This document shows, piece after piece, positions 5,241 to 13,204 of a stretch of DNA of 13,839 bases. The position numbers and the translations under genes are program-made. The notes below the pieces were generated by a model. It made no database searches. It was not told the origin of the DNA and saw only the letters and a list, made by a program, of their open reading frames with translations. Position 1 is the first letter of the stretch. The number at the start of each line of letters is the position of its first letter. The DNA is from Nocardioidaceae bacterium (GTDB taxonomy: Bacteria > Actinomycetota > Actinomycetes > Propionibacteriales > Nocardioidaceae): NCBI GenBank assembly GCA_013696065.1, contig JACCZJ010000185.1:1-13839 (forward strand), given 5' to 3'.

Positions 5241-7219
5241 ACGAAAGGGTCGGGAGACTTCTCCAGTGTCACTAGTCTGTCGAGGTCGATCGTCGGAGCC
5301 CCAACCGTCAGATTGGTTGCTGGACGCCGAAGATACCGGTACGGGATAGCGACGTGATCTGAGCGCATCAGGCGCAGGGACACCGCAGCACGACGCTGAA
5401 CGCCTTTTGCGAGGCTGAGAGCCCGCCTCCCCTGAAGAACCTCCTCGTACTCCTCGCGTGAGCGCAAGATCTGGAGCCCGACCGGATAATCCCTGTCGGC
5501 CCAAACGCTGGCGGGGACAACAGGGACGCCGAGAACCGAAAATTCCAGGGCGGCCGTTCCATTCCACAGGAATGCAGCATCTACGAACTTCGCAAGCTCA
5601 TGCGTGTTGAAGGAGTCGTGCTCGAGAAAGGAAACGTTGGGCGGGAGTTCTGACACGACCAGTTCCCGCAGCAATTGGACCCCTTGGACCACGATCTCTT
5701 CCCTCAGCTCATGAGGGTGTGGCTTGATGAGAAGCAGGTTTCTGGATCCCGACACCGCTTCGATGAGATGGTTGATCCAACTCACGAAGTCACTGTGCGC
5801 GAATCCATGATCGCCCGGTGCCGCAAAATCGATGCTGACCTTGCCGAGCGCGACGAAAATCAAGCCGCCGCTGCCTCGAACCTCATGCGCCTTCTCGAGA
5901 ATACGCTCACGCGCTGAGGATGAGGTGCCTACATTGCTCCTGTCTTGGCAAACCCAAGACATCACCTCGTCATCGGGCTCCGTGTCCACATGGGGGCTCG
6001 CGGCTAGGAATGCCTTCATTCGATGCGGTCCGCCAAGGAACGGTTGCCTGAGGTCCGGTTGTGCCGTCAAATCCTCGACGGCAAGAGTGGTGGCTTCCAG
6101 GGACGTCAGATTGGAGAAGTAGTTCTCATAGCCAACACCCAGCGCAACCACGTGGATGCCGTGCATCCGGCCGACCTGGTGGCACCACTCACGGATAATC
6201 CCCTGGGGTGCGAAGTGCGAGTCCATGAGCGCGATTCGGATGGGCTTGTTGTGTGTAGCCAGGACGAGGAGCCTTTCACATATCGTGAGGGCTACGTCAG
6301 CCTTGAGCTGGAGGTCGTTGAATCTCTTGGCGGATTCCGGGTCGCTGAGGATATCGGCTCTATACCGCCGAGCCTTCTGGGACAACCGTTCCTGGAAGTA
6401 GGGAAAATAGTTTATGCCGTCGACTTCGACGACGCCGTCCTCCCACGCAACCCTCCACTCATGCGTAAGGGTATGTCGGGGCTCGCCCAAGAGGCTCTTC
6501 CCGTCCGGAGTGACACATCCCTGGAGGTTGTCGAACTCTGCAACCCCAGTCAGTGATGTTCGCAACGTTCCAGTCGTGACAGCAGCCAAAGCGTAACCCT
6601 GCTGTATGAACGGGCGTGCTAACGGCACCATCAACCCAGTGAGCACTGGGTTGGAGACGTTATAGATCACTACGAAGCCATTGAGTTCGGCTCCTGTTGC
6701 GGGTTTGATCTCGCCGACATGCTGGTTGGCAGCAAGATGCAGCTTTGCCAAACCGAGTGCCCGAGCATCTCGAATTCGCAGTTCCTCGGCGTAGGGTTCT
6801 GAATCCGAATCGGGCGTGGAGAGCACGTCTTCGAATACAGAGACGGCCAGCTGATGCTGTCCGCCGTGATCGAGCGCTCGCCCAATACGACGTCTCAGCT
6901 CCACCGACGTGCTGGCAACATCAATGCCCGCCAAGATCGCAGCAGCAAGTTCATCATGGCCTCGTCTTGAAAGCAGAAGCGCAACGGGTATTACTTTCTC
7001 GGGAGGGGCATTCTCACTGACCCATCGCCACGATTCCGGCCGCGCGTGCGACTCCAGGCTTGCCTTGCGTAAGAGTTGGAAAGCAGCCTTCTGTCGGCCC
7101 TCCACAGTGGCCGCAAGAATCGCGTCCATCTCGGCAGCGGAAGGCTTTTCGGGCAGAGGAGCTCCCGCACGATGCGCAGCTTCAGCTGCGGTCAGCAGCC
7201 GTGCACTGTCGAATGTCAT
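5204..7219 (-). CDS. Large glycosyltransferase-like protein, probably surface polysaccharide synthesis
   Basis: 671 residues. Residues 1-170 are alpha-helical and repeat-like (helix pairs such as KAAFQLLRKASLES and HQLAVSVFEDVL, TPR-like by eye). Residues about 180-400 look like an N-terminal Rossmann half. The C-terminal half carries LLLIKPHPHE (496-504) and NGTAALEFSVLGVPVV (553-568), motifs seen in GT-B enzymes of capsule synthesis (KpsC/KpsS-like and related polysaccharide transferases), where the Glu/His residues bind the nucleotide-sugar phosphate. The exact substrate cannot be told. GC is lower than its neighbours: 52% and 58% in two 60-base lines I counted, against 65% in a purK line, and codons such as AGA, AAA and TTT are more frequent, which suggests transfer. 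It lies 33 bases downstream of GtrA on the same strand and probably shares its transcript. The ribosome site is weak. Confidence 0.75.
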   Translation of the reverse strand: MTFDSARLLTAAEAAHRAGAPLPEKPSAAEMDAILAATVEGRQKAAFQLLRKASLESHARPESWRWVSENAPPEKVIPVALLLSRRGHDELAAAILAGIDVASTSVELRRRIGRALDHGGQHQLAVSVFEDVLSTPDSDSEPYAEELRIRDARALGLAKLHLAANQHVGEIKPATGAELNGFVVIYNVSNPVLTGLMVPLARPFIQQGYALAAVTTGTLRTSLTGVAEFDNLQGCVTPDGKSLLGEPRHTLTHEWRVAWEDGVVEVDGINYFPYFQERLSQKARRYRADILSDPESAKRFNDLQLKADVALTICERLLVLATHNKPIRIALMDSHFAPQGIIREWCHQVGRMHGIHVVALGVGYENYFSNLTSLEATTLAVEDLTAQPDLRQPFLGGPHRMKAFLAASPHVDTEPDDEVMSWVCQDRSNVGTSSSARERILEKAHEVRGSGGLIFVALGKVSIDFAAPGDHGFAHSDFVSWINHLIEAVSGSRNLLLIKPHPHELREEIVVQGVQLLRELVVSELPPNVSFLEHDSFNTHELAKFVDAAFLWNGTAALEFSVLGVPVVPASVWADRDYPVGLQILRSREEYEEVLQGRRALSLAKGVQRRAAVSLRLMRSDHVAIPYRYLRRPATNLTVGAPTIDLDRLVTLEKSPDPFVQRASSRFFEFS

Positions 7220-7252
7220 GTCTCAGGATCCCGTAGAGGTCGGCGCGATGGA

Positions 7253-7723
7253 CTAGCCGATGAGGATGCTGGCGGGGGCCGGCGACTCCGGATCGCGCTT
7301 CTTGAACACAAAGGTGCGGTAGCTCCAGAACCGAAAGAGAGTGCCGAGCACCAAGCCCACCCCGTTTGCCGAGATGTTGTCCGCGAGGGGGCTCGTCAAG
7401 TCCAGGAGATAGTGAGAGATGGCGAGGCAGGCGAGCGCGATCGCCATACCGATGCCGTTGAACAGGAAGAACAAGGTCATCTCGCGACGAGCGCCTGAGC
7501 GTTCGCGGTGTCTCCAGGTCCAGTGCCGGTTGCCCAGGTACGTGACGATGGTGGCAACGCCCACCGAGATGGCCTTGGCCGTCAGCGGCTTGTGCTCCAA
7601 CACCCCCGGGTCGCCGGCATAGCGCAGCAGGTTGAAAACCGCCACATCGACGATGAAGCCAAGCCCGCCGATGACCCCGAATTTGAAGGCCTCGTGAGCG
7701 AGTGCCCGCAGACGATCGAGCAA
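7253..7723 (-). CDS. GtrA-family membrane protein
   Basis: 156 residues from TTG 7723, chosen because AGGAG (minus strand, 7733 to 7729) lies 5 bases upstream; the open frame extends further upstream but loses family likeness there. Four membrane helices are visible, about 12-32, 48-63, 82-105 and 114-132. Family marks are FGVIGGLGFIVDVAVFNLL (15-33), NRHWTW (65-70) and RFWSYRTFVF (131-140). GtrA proteins are linked to moving or holding polyprenyl-phosphate-linked sugars for surface glycans such as arabinogalactan or O-antigen glucosylation; the detailed mechanism is uncertain. Mycobacteria have a GtrA gene (Rv3277) at this position next to purK. Divergent from purK, with 73 bases between. 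A TACGCT at 7765 to 7760 on the minus strand may be its -10. Confidence 0.88.
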   Translation of the reverse strand: MLDRLRALAHEAFKFGVIGGLGFIVDVAVFNLLRYAGDPGVLEHKPLTAKAISVGVATIVTYLGNRHWTWRHRERSGARREMTLFFLFNGIGMAIALACLAISHYLLDLTSPLADNISANGVGLVLGTLFRFWSYRTFVFKKRDPESPAPASILIG

Positions 7724-7783
7724 GGAAGCTCCTGGGTGATGGCGGAACCGGGTGCAGCCAGCGTACCCGGCAGACGTCGACGT

Positions 7784-7789
7784 TAGTCT
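7784..7789 (+). promoter_or_regulatory. Candidate -10 of a leaderless purK promoter
   Basis: TAGTCT fits TAnnnT and ends 7 bases before the GTG at 7797. No Shine-Dalgarno sequence precedes that GTG, so the mRNA probably starts at or next to the start codon. No clear -35 is seen. Confidence 0.45.
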
Positions 7790-7796
7790 CGTCGCC

Positions 7797-8963
7797 GTGG
7801 AAAGTCCGGTGATCGGTGTCGTGGGTGCAGGACAGCTGGCCCGGATGATGCAGCAGCCTGCCATCGCGCTCGGGGTCCCCCTCCATCTGCTGGCGGAGTC
7901 GGCTGACGCGTCGGCGGCACAAGTGATCGCCCACTCGCAGGTTGGCGACTACACCGATCTCGATGTGTTGCACGCCTGGGCGAGGGGCGTCGATGTGGTG
8001 ACCTTCGACCATGAGCATGTGCCGACCTCGCACCTCGAAGCGCTCACCCGTGACGGAGTGACCTGTCGCCCCGGGCCTCAGGCGCTGGTTCACGCGCAAG
8101 ACAAGGCCGTGATGCGCCAACGGCTGGCTGAACTCGATGTGCCCTGCCCCCGCAACCGCATCGTCGATTCCCCCGAGGCCGTAGCCGCCTTCGCCGCTGA
8201 TGGCGACGGCTGGCCGGTCGTGCTCAAGACGACAAGGGGTGGGTATGACGGCAAGGGGGTCTGGGTCATCAACAGCAGCGATGAGGCAGCCCGCGTCCTC
8301 ACGACGGCGCCAGAGGGGATCGCGCTCGTGGCGGAAGAGCGCGTCGACTTCGCCCGCGAGCTGTCCGCGGTGGCGGCGAGAGCCCCCAGTGGCCAGATAG
8401 CGGCATACCCCGTCGTCGAGAGCATCCAGACTGGAGGCGTCTGTGCGGAGGTCATCGCGCCGGCTCCTTACCTCGCCCCTGAGCTGGCGCTTGAGGCGCA
8501 GCAGATTGCCATGACCCTCGCCACGGAACTCGACGTGACGGGCATCTTGGCCGTCGAGCTGTTCGAGACTCGCGACGGACGCATCCTCGTCAACGAGTTG
8601 GCGATGCGGCCGCACAACACCGGGCACTGGACCATCGACGGCGCGGTGACCAGCCAGTTCGAGAACCACCTGCGCGCCGTGCTGGACTTGCCCCTCGGCT
8701 CGCCGCACGCGAGGGCACCATGGACTGTGATGGTCAACATCTTCGGTGGCCCGGCTCCCACTCTGTATGACGGCTATCCCCACGTGCAGGCCCGTGACCC
8801 GGCCGTGCGGGTCCACCTCTACGGCAAGGACGTCAAACCTGGCCGCAAGGTCGGACACGTGACGGCATACGGGGACGTCCTCGAAGATGTGGTCGAGCGA
8901 GCCCGCCATGCAGCACAGTGGTTCGAAGGAACCTTGAGTGGCGCCGAGGCAACTCATGCTTGA
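7797..8963 (+). CDS. purK: 5-(carboxyamino)imidazole ribonucleotide synthase
   Basis: ATP-dependent carboxylation of AIR with bicarbonate to N5-CAIR, step six of purine synthesis in bacteria. 388 residues from GTG 7797. The N-terminal nucleotide-binding fold has GVVGAGQLARMM (7-18). The ATP-grasp part has VLKTTRGGYDGKG (142-154), the ATP-loop Glu pair around VAEERVDFARELS (178-190), and metal/phosphate residues in VNELAMRPHNTGHWT (265-279), all typical of PurK. An upstream GTG at 7752 would add 15 residues without family likeness and is rejected. A -10-like TAGTCT lies 7 bases before the chosen GTG. The product passes to PurE, encoded 27 bases downstream on the same transcript. Confidence 0.95.
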   Translation: MESPVIGVVGAGQLARMMQQPAIALGVPLHLLAESADASAAQVIAHSQVGDYTDLDVLHAWARGVDVVTFDHEHVPTSHLEALTRDGVTCRPGPQALVHAQDKAVMRQRLAELDVPCPRNRIVDSPEAVAAFAADGDGWPVVLKTTRGGYDGKGVWVINSSDEAARVLTTAPEGIALVAEERVDFARELSAVAARAPSGQIAAYPVVESIQTGGVCAEVIAPAPYLAPELALEAQQIAMTLATELDVTGILAVELFETRDGRILVNELAMRPHNTGHWTIDGAVTSQFENHLRAVLDLPLGSPHARAPWTVMVNIFGGPAPTLYDGYPHVQARDPAVRVHLYGKDVKPGRKVGHVTAYGDVLEDVVERARHAAQWFEGTLSGAEATHA

Positions 8964-8990
8964 CCAAGAGAGAACGGAGTGCGCTGACTG

Positions 8991-9563
8991 ATGAACATGG
9001 ACGACTCGCCTGCCGTGGGCATCGTGATGGGGTCGGACTCCGACTGGCCGACGATGCAAGCAGCTGCCGACGTGCTTGCGGAGTTCGGTGTCGCCCATGA
9101 GGTCGACGTCGTCTCGGCGCACCGCATGCCGGCGGAGATGATCAGCTACGGGCAGGGGGCGCACGTGCGTGGCCTCAGGGTGATCATCGCCGGAGCCGGG
9201 GGAGCGGCTCACCTTCCGGGCATGTTGGCGTCAGTGACGCCGCTGCCCGTGATCGGCGTACCGGTCGCACTGCAGCATCTCGACGGGATGGACTCCCTGC
9301 TTTCCATCGTCTCGATGCCGGCCGGGGTGCCAGTCGCGACCGTGGCGATCGGCAATGCCCGCAACGCGGGATTGCTGGCCATCCGGATACTGGCGATCAC
9401 GGACGAGCGCCTCACATCAGCCATGCTCACCTTCCAGGAGTCGCTCGCCAACACGGCGCGCGACAAGGGCGCTGCCCTGCGGGCGACGCTGCATTCCCAT
9501 CAGGTCGTCGAGGTCGACGCGGCAACGACACCGCCCGTGCTCTCGCCTGAGGAGCCACGTTGA
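8991..9563 (+). CDS. purE: N5-carboxyaminoimidazole ribonucleotide mutase
   Basis: Converts N5-CAIR from PurK into CAIR; class I PurE, normally an octamer. 190 residues. Motifs: the phosphate/substrate loop GSDSDW (14-19), SAHRMP (42-47) with the catalytic His44, GAGGAAHLPGM (67-77), MDSLLSIVSMPAGVPVATVAIG, and GNARNAGLLA. The usual SIVQMP reads SIVSMP here, a small difference that should not matter. The body of a class I PurE ends near residue 165; the last 25 residues (HSHQVVEVDAA to EEPR) are an extra tail. ATG 8991 is used, and ATG 8997 is equally possible; GGAG at 8976-8979 is somewhat far from both. The stop overlaps the TTG of the following gene (TTGA, 9560-9563). Confidence 0.95.
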   Translation: MNMDDSPAVGIVMGSDSDWPTMQAAADVLAEFGVAHEVDVVSAHRMPAEMISYGQGAHVRGLRVIIAGAGGAAHLPGMLASVTPLPVIGVPVALQHLDGMDSLLSIVSMPAGVPVATVAIGNARNAGLLAIRILAITDERLTSAMLTFQESLANTARDKGAALRATLHSHQVVEVDAATTPPVLSPEEPR

Positions 9564-10855
9564 CCGAGTCGTCAAAGGCGGCCACGGGCAGGGCGGTGTC
9601 CGGCGCCCCCGAAACTGTCTACCTTCACATCGGGCTGCATAAGACCGGGACGACGTACCTGCAGAATGTTTTGCGCGCCAACCGCGACCACGTCAGGGCA
9701 CAGCAAATTGATTTCCCGGGCGGACCTGGCGAGCCGGTCCAGGCTTTTGCCGTGTGGGATTTGCAGGGGCGCCGGCCTCGCGGCGCGGGCGATGAGCGCA
9801 TTGCCGGGTCTTGGGATGTGCTGGTCGACGCGGTCAACACCAGCGGTCTGCGGTCTGCTCTCATCTCGGAGGAGCGGCTCAGTCTGTGCACGCTGCGTCA
9901 GGCGCAGCGGGCCGTCTCATCGTTTCCCGACTCGCAAGTGCAGGTGATTGTCACGGTGCGCGATCTCGGCCGGGTCGCGGTGTCCGCATGGCAGGAGGAA
10001 GTCAAGAACGACCAGACTTACACGTGGCAAGCGTTCGTCGACTCGATCAAGGATCCGAGCCGGGTGGCGGTCAAACCGGCACGCGGCTTTTGGTTTCGTC
10101 AAGACGTGGTCAAGATCTGTGAGACATGGGAGAGCGTCGTACCGGCATCTCGCTTGCATGTCATCACCGTGCCCCGGTCAGGTGCGTCGGCTGATGTGCT
10201 GCTCGGGCGATTCGCGTCGGTGGTCGGATTCGAACCCGACTCTTTGACCGAGGAACCTGCGTGGAACAACGAGACGGTGGGCGTCGCGGCCACCGAAGTC
10301 ATCAGGCGTGTCAACGAACGCCTGGGTGGACGCCTCAACCAGCGCCAACACGACAAGGTGATCAAGCTGACGCTTGCTCCGATGCTCGCCCAGCGCACCG
10401 AGGCCGCCCGCTTCTCCCTGCCGCCCGAGGAGATGGGTTGGATCACCGAGCGAGCCGATCAGATGATCGAAGCGTTGCAGCAGCGCGGTTATCCCTTAAC
10501 CGGCGACCTCTCGGAGCTGCGGCCTGAGCCCACCATGGGCACCCGCCGACCCGATGACGCGACGGAGCCGGAGCTGCTGGAGGCTTCGCTCGATGCCTTG
10601 GCGATGCTGGCAGAGAGGCACGCCACCTCGTGGTGGATCCGCAAACAACCCGATCTGGCTGCCGTTGCCGCACGGGCGGCTCAGTCTGCCGATCTGGCCA
10701 GCAAGACGCGGGGGCTGGTGTTTCGGGGGCAGCGCCGAGCAGCTGAACTAGCCGACAAGTTCCCCGTCGCTGCCAAGGCGATGAGTGCTGTGCTGAGCCG
10801 GCGGGACCGAGCCCGCACCAAGGCTGCTGCGCGGTCGAGGAGCGAACCGAAGTGA
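9560..10855 (+). CDS. Sulfotransferase-family (P-loop) protein
   Basis: 431 residues. The N-terminus has YLHIGLHKTGTTYLQNVL (21-38), the 5'-phosphosulfate loop of PAPS-dependent sulfotransferases. VTVRDLGRVAVSAWQEE (131-147) matches the second, 3'-phosphate-binding element, with Arg134 and Ser142 in the expected places. A sulfate carrier role on carbohydrate or lipid is likely, acceptor unknown; some proteins of this type in surface-glycan clusters are uncharacterised. The C-terminal 110 residues are helical, Ala/Arg rich and end in a basic tail, perhaps for membrane or acidic-polymer contact. The TTG start follows GAGGAG (9549-9554) by 5 bases and overlaps the purE stop by 4 bases, so translation is probably coupled. 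This gene is absent from the mycobacterial version of the block, so it looks like an accessory insertion. Confidence 0.75.
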   Translation: MTESSKAATGRAVSGAPETVYLHIGLHKTGTTYLQNVLRANRDHVRAQQIDFPGGPGEPVQAFAVWDLQGRRPRGAGDERIAGSWDVLVDAVNTSGLRSALISEERLSLCTLRQAQRAVSSFPDSQVQVIVTVRDLGRVAVSAWQEEVKNDQTYTWQAFVDSIKDPSRVAVKPARGFWFRQDVVKICETWESVVPASRLHVITVPRSGASADVLLGRFASVVGFEPDSLTEEPAWNNETVGVAATEVIRRVNERLGGRLNQRQHDKVIKLTLAPMLAQRTEAARFSLPPEEMGWITERADQMIEALQQRGYPLTGDLSELRPEPTMGTRRPDDATEPELLEASLDALAMLAERHATSWWIRKQPDLAAVAARAAQSADLASKTRGLVFRGQRRAAELADKFPVAAKAMSAVLSRRDRARTKAAARSRSEPK

Positions 10856-10871
10856 TCGGCTGACCCGCCAC

Positions 10872-10877
10872 TAGCAT
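10872..10877 (+). promoter_or_regulatory. Candidate -10 of a leaderless acyl-CoA dehydrogenase promoter
   Basis: TAGCAT (TAnnnT) ends 6 bases before the ATG at 10884, and no Shine-Dalgarno lies between. The gene may therefore have its own leaderless transcript as well as reading through from the sulfotransferase gene, whose stop is only 28 bases upstream. Confidence 0.45.
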
Positions 10878-10883
10878 GGCGGT

Positions 10884-12059
10884 ATGGCCGACTTTCCGAT
10901 GTTCGCGCTATCCGACGAACATCGGGCAGTTCGCGAAGCGGTGAGGGCGCTGTGCGACGCCAAAGTCGCCCCCCACGCCGCGTCGGTCGACGAGGCTGGT
11001 GCATTTCCGGAGGCGTCGTTTGCCGCTCTGCGTCAGGCGGACTTCCACGCCCCACACATCCCGGAGGCTTATGGCGGGGCTGGTGCCGATGCCTTGGCCA
11101 CCTGCTTGGTGATCGAGGAAGTGGCCAGAGCCTGCGCCTCGTCGTCGCTCATCCCGGCGGTCAACAAGCTGGGCACCTTGCCTCTCCTGCTCAGCGGGTC
11201 TGAGGAGATCAAGACGGCATACCTGCCGCGGATCGCCAGCGGAGACGCGATGTTCTCCTACTGCCTGTCCGAACCCGAGGCGGGTTCGGATGCTGCCGCC
11301 ATGCGCACCCGCGCGGTGCGCGAGGGTGACGCCTACGTAGTCAACGGGGTGAAGCGCTGGATCACCAATGCGGGAGTCTCGGAGTTCTACACCGTTTTTG
11401 CCGTCACCGACCCCGACCGAGGTGGCGAGGGGATCTCGGCGTTCGTGGTCGAGAAGGCTGACGAGGGAGTGTCGTTCGGTGCTCCCGAAAGGAAGCTCGG
11501 AATCAAGGGATCGCCGACCCGCGAGGTGTTCCTCGATAACGTCAGGTTGCCAGCCGACCGGCTGATCGGCGATGAGGGCACCGGGCTAGCCACCGCCTTG
11601 CGCACTCTCGACCACACCAGGCTCACCATTGCCGCGCAGGCGGTGGGGATCGCCCAAGGGGCGTTGGACTTCGCGCTGGGCTACGTTCAGGAGCGGCGGC
11701 AGTTCGGCAGGGAGATCGCGCAGTTCCAGGGCGTGCAGTTCATGCTCGCTGACATGGGGATGAAGCTCGAGGCGGCCCGCCAGCTCACCTACGCCGCGGC
11801 CGGCAGGAGCGAGCGCGACGATGCCGACCTGGCGTTCTTCGGTGCCGCTGCCAAGTGCTTCGCGTCCGACGTGGCGATGTCGGTGACCACCGACGCGGTG
11901 CAACTGCTGGGCGGTTACGGATATACGCGAGACTATCCGGTCGAGCGGATGATGCGGGACGCGAAAATCACCCAAATCTATGAGGGCACCAACCAGATCC
12001 AGCGGATTGTCATTGCGCGGCAGCTGCTGTCCGGCATACAAAGTGAGCTCGGAAAGTGA
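10884..12059 (+). CDS. Acyl-CoA dehydrogenase (FadE25-like)
   Basis: FAD flavoenzyme that oxidises acyl-CoA to trans-2-enoyl-CoA in fatty-acid or branched-chain degradation, passing electrons to ETF. 391 residues, the usual length. Seen: an N-terminal helical domain, the FAD/substrate signature YCLSEPEAGSDAAAM (126-140), the beta domain with WITNAG (159-164), a C-terminal helical domain with RRQFGREIAQFQ (271-282) and QLLGGYGYTRDYPVERMMRD (340-359), and the catalytic base Glu367 in IYEGTNQIQR (365-374), the short/medium-chain position. Substrate length cannot be fixed from sequence. The position after purK-purE matches mycobacterial fadE25, so the call of an ortholog is reasonable. A branched short-chain substrate would fit with the propionyl-CoA carboxylase gene at the other end of the block (inference). 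Confidence 0.94.
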   Translation: MADFPMFALSDEHRAVREAVRALCDAKVAPHAASVDEAGAFPEASFAALRQADFHAPHIPEAYGGAGADALATCLVIEEVARACASSSLIPAVNKLGTLPLLLSGSEEIKTAYLPRIASGDAMFSYCLSEPEAGSDAAAMRTRAVREGDAYVVNGVKRWITNAGVSEFYTVFAVTDPDRGGEGISAFVVEKADEGVSFGAPERKLGIKGSPTREVFLDNVRLPADRLIGDEGTGLATALRTLDHTRLTIAAQAVGIAQGALDFALGYVQERRQFGREIAQFQGVQFMLADMGMKLEAARQLTYAAAGRSERDDADLAFFGAAAKCFASDVAMSVTTDAVQLLGGYGYTRDYPVERMMRDAKITQIYEGTNQIQRIVIARQLLSGIQSELGK

Positions 12060-12090
12060 CCTCTCAACAGGAGGGGAGTGACCTCTCAAC
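12055..12090. repeat. 14-bp direct repeat at the convergent fadE/lacI junction
   Basis: AGTGACCTCTCAAC occurs at 12055-12068 and again at 12077-12090, 22 bases apart. The first copy holds the acyl-CoA dehydrogenase stop codon. It fills almost all the 33 bases between the convergent stops. No strong stem with a T-tract is seen, so a terminator is not evident here. It may be the trace of a small duplication. Confidence 0.6.
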
Positions 12091-12092
12091 GG

Positions 12093-13103
12093 TTAAGGGG
12101 GAGGTATTTCGCCGGATCCGCGCGGCACAAGAGTTGTCGGCAACACGATCTCGCGGGGTGGCCCTTCGCGGCCGGCTATGCGTTCGAGCAGCATCTGCCC
12201 AGCCAGTCGTCCTTCCGCATCGACATCTTGCTGGATAACGGTCACGGCCGGCTCCAACGAGTCCGCGAGGGTGAAGTCATCGAACCCGACGAGGGCGACC
12301 GACCTGGCCAGACCCGCCTGTCGCAACGCCCGAGCAGCTCCCATGGTGAGTTCGTTGCGGCCCGAAAAGACGGCTGTGGGTGGTTGCTCAAGCCCGAGCA
12401 TGCTCCGCACAGCATCAGTGGCGACGTCGGCGCCGCGCAATCCGACAGCTAAATAGTCGGGATCGACCTTGACCCCCCCGCTGCGCAGAGCATCGAGATA
12501 ACCAGCTTGGCGCGACGCGGCTGTCTCGATGCTGGGGAGGTCGCTGAGGAAGGCGATGCGACGATGGCCGTGGCTTAGGAGATGCTCGACGGCGACGCGA
12601 GCGCCGCTTCTGTTGTCGACACGTACGCAATCGGCCCGCAGGCCGATCACTTGTCGGTCGACCACCACGACGGACAGGCCGGTTCGCACTTCGTGAGAAA
12701 GATAGGAGTGATCGCTGGTGGCCGGCATCAGGAGCAATCCGTCAATCTGGCGTGAGATGAGGTTGGACACCAGTTGACGCTCGCGCTCCTCTTCCTCGTC
12801 GAGGCTGGCCGCGAAGACGACAACCCCTCGGATGCGACTCACGTCCTCGACGGCGCGCAGGATCGCCGCAGAGAAGCTATTGGCGACGTCTTGGAGGAGC
12901 ACACCGATCGACAGCGTGTGTTGCCCGCGTCGGAGGTTGCTGGCAGCTAGGTTATGGCGATAATCGAGTTGCTCCAGTGCGGTGCGGACTTGGCCAGCCA
13001 ACGCAGGGGAAACGCCCGGTTCGTTATTAACCACACGAGAAACCGTCTTGAGGCTTACCTGGGCTAACGCTGCCACGTCGCGCATGGTGGAACGACTGCG
13101 CAC
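12093..13103 (-). CDS. LacI-family sugar-responsive repressor
   Basis: 336 residues. The N-terminal helix-turn-helix is TMRDVAALAQVSLKTVSRVV (6-25), with a hinge helix around LAASNLRRG (52-60), then a periplasmic-binding-protein-like sensor domain (about 64-330) with the usual LACI features such as VVVVDRQ, HGHRRIAFLSD and VALVGFDDF. The SLKTVSRVV recognition helix is the common type that reads operators with a central CG, matching the palindromes found upstream. GTG 13103 is chosen because GGAGG lies 4 bases upstream; ATG 13085 is an in-frame alternative. It is divergent from a sugar-binding-protein gene, so it should repress that transporter until its sugar (identity unknown) binds. One operator is close to its own start, predicting autorepression. 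Confidence 0.93.
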   Translation of the reverse strand: MRSRSTMRDVAALAQVSLKTVSRVVNNEPGVSPALAGQVRTALEQLDYRHNLAASNLRRGQHTLSIGVLLQDVANSFSAAILRAVEDVSRIRGVVVFAASLDEEEERERQLVSNLISRQIDGLLLMPATSDHSYLSHEVRTGLSVVVVDRQVIGLRADCVRVDNRSGARVAVEHLLSHGHRRIAFLSDLPSIETAASRQAGYLDALRSGGVKVDPDYLAVGLRGADVATDAVRSMLGLEQPPTAVFSGRNELTMGAARALRQAGLARSVALVGFDDFTLADSLEPAVTVIQQDVDAEGRLAGQMLLERIAGREGPPREIVLPTTLVPRGSGEIPPP

Positions 13104-13161
13104 ACTTCCTCCTTCGCGGCTGGCCCGGGTATGAGTGAATACCGGTTACCTTACTGTCTTT

Positions 13162-13173
13162 GACAACGTTGTC
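13162..13173. promoter_or_regulatory. LacI operator 1
   Basis: GACAACGTTGTC, a perfect 12-bp palindrome with central CG, 58 bases upstream of the lacI start. On the minus strand it includes TTGTCA, which could be the lacI -35, consistent with autoregulation. Confidence 0.8.
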
Positions 13174-13204
13174 GAGAAGTTACCAAGATGTTTCGTCGAA
13201 GGGT

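Noticed and set aside
5182..5349. A 55-codon plus-strand frame beginning MKNLIGLIKKIQ, resembling a small hydrophobic peptide
   Set aside because: It is antisense to the glycosyltransferase C-terminus, has no ribosome site, and becomes unstructured after the first residues.
7724..7864. Upstream extension of the GtrA frame by 47 residues
   Set aside because: It would run into purK and lacks family likeness; TTG 7723 with AGGAG gives the normal GtrA N-terminus.
7182..9212. A 676-codon open frame on the minus strand across purK and the start of purE
   Set aside because: It is antisense to two genes with full family motifs, its translation is Arg/His rich with no recognisable domain, and long antisense frames are common in high-GC DNA.
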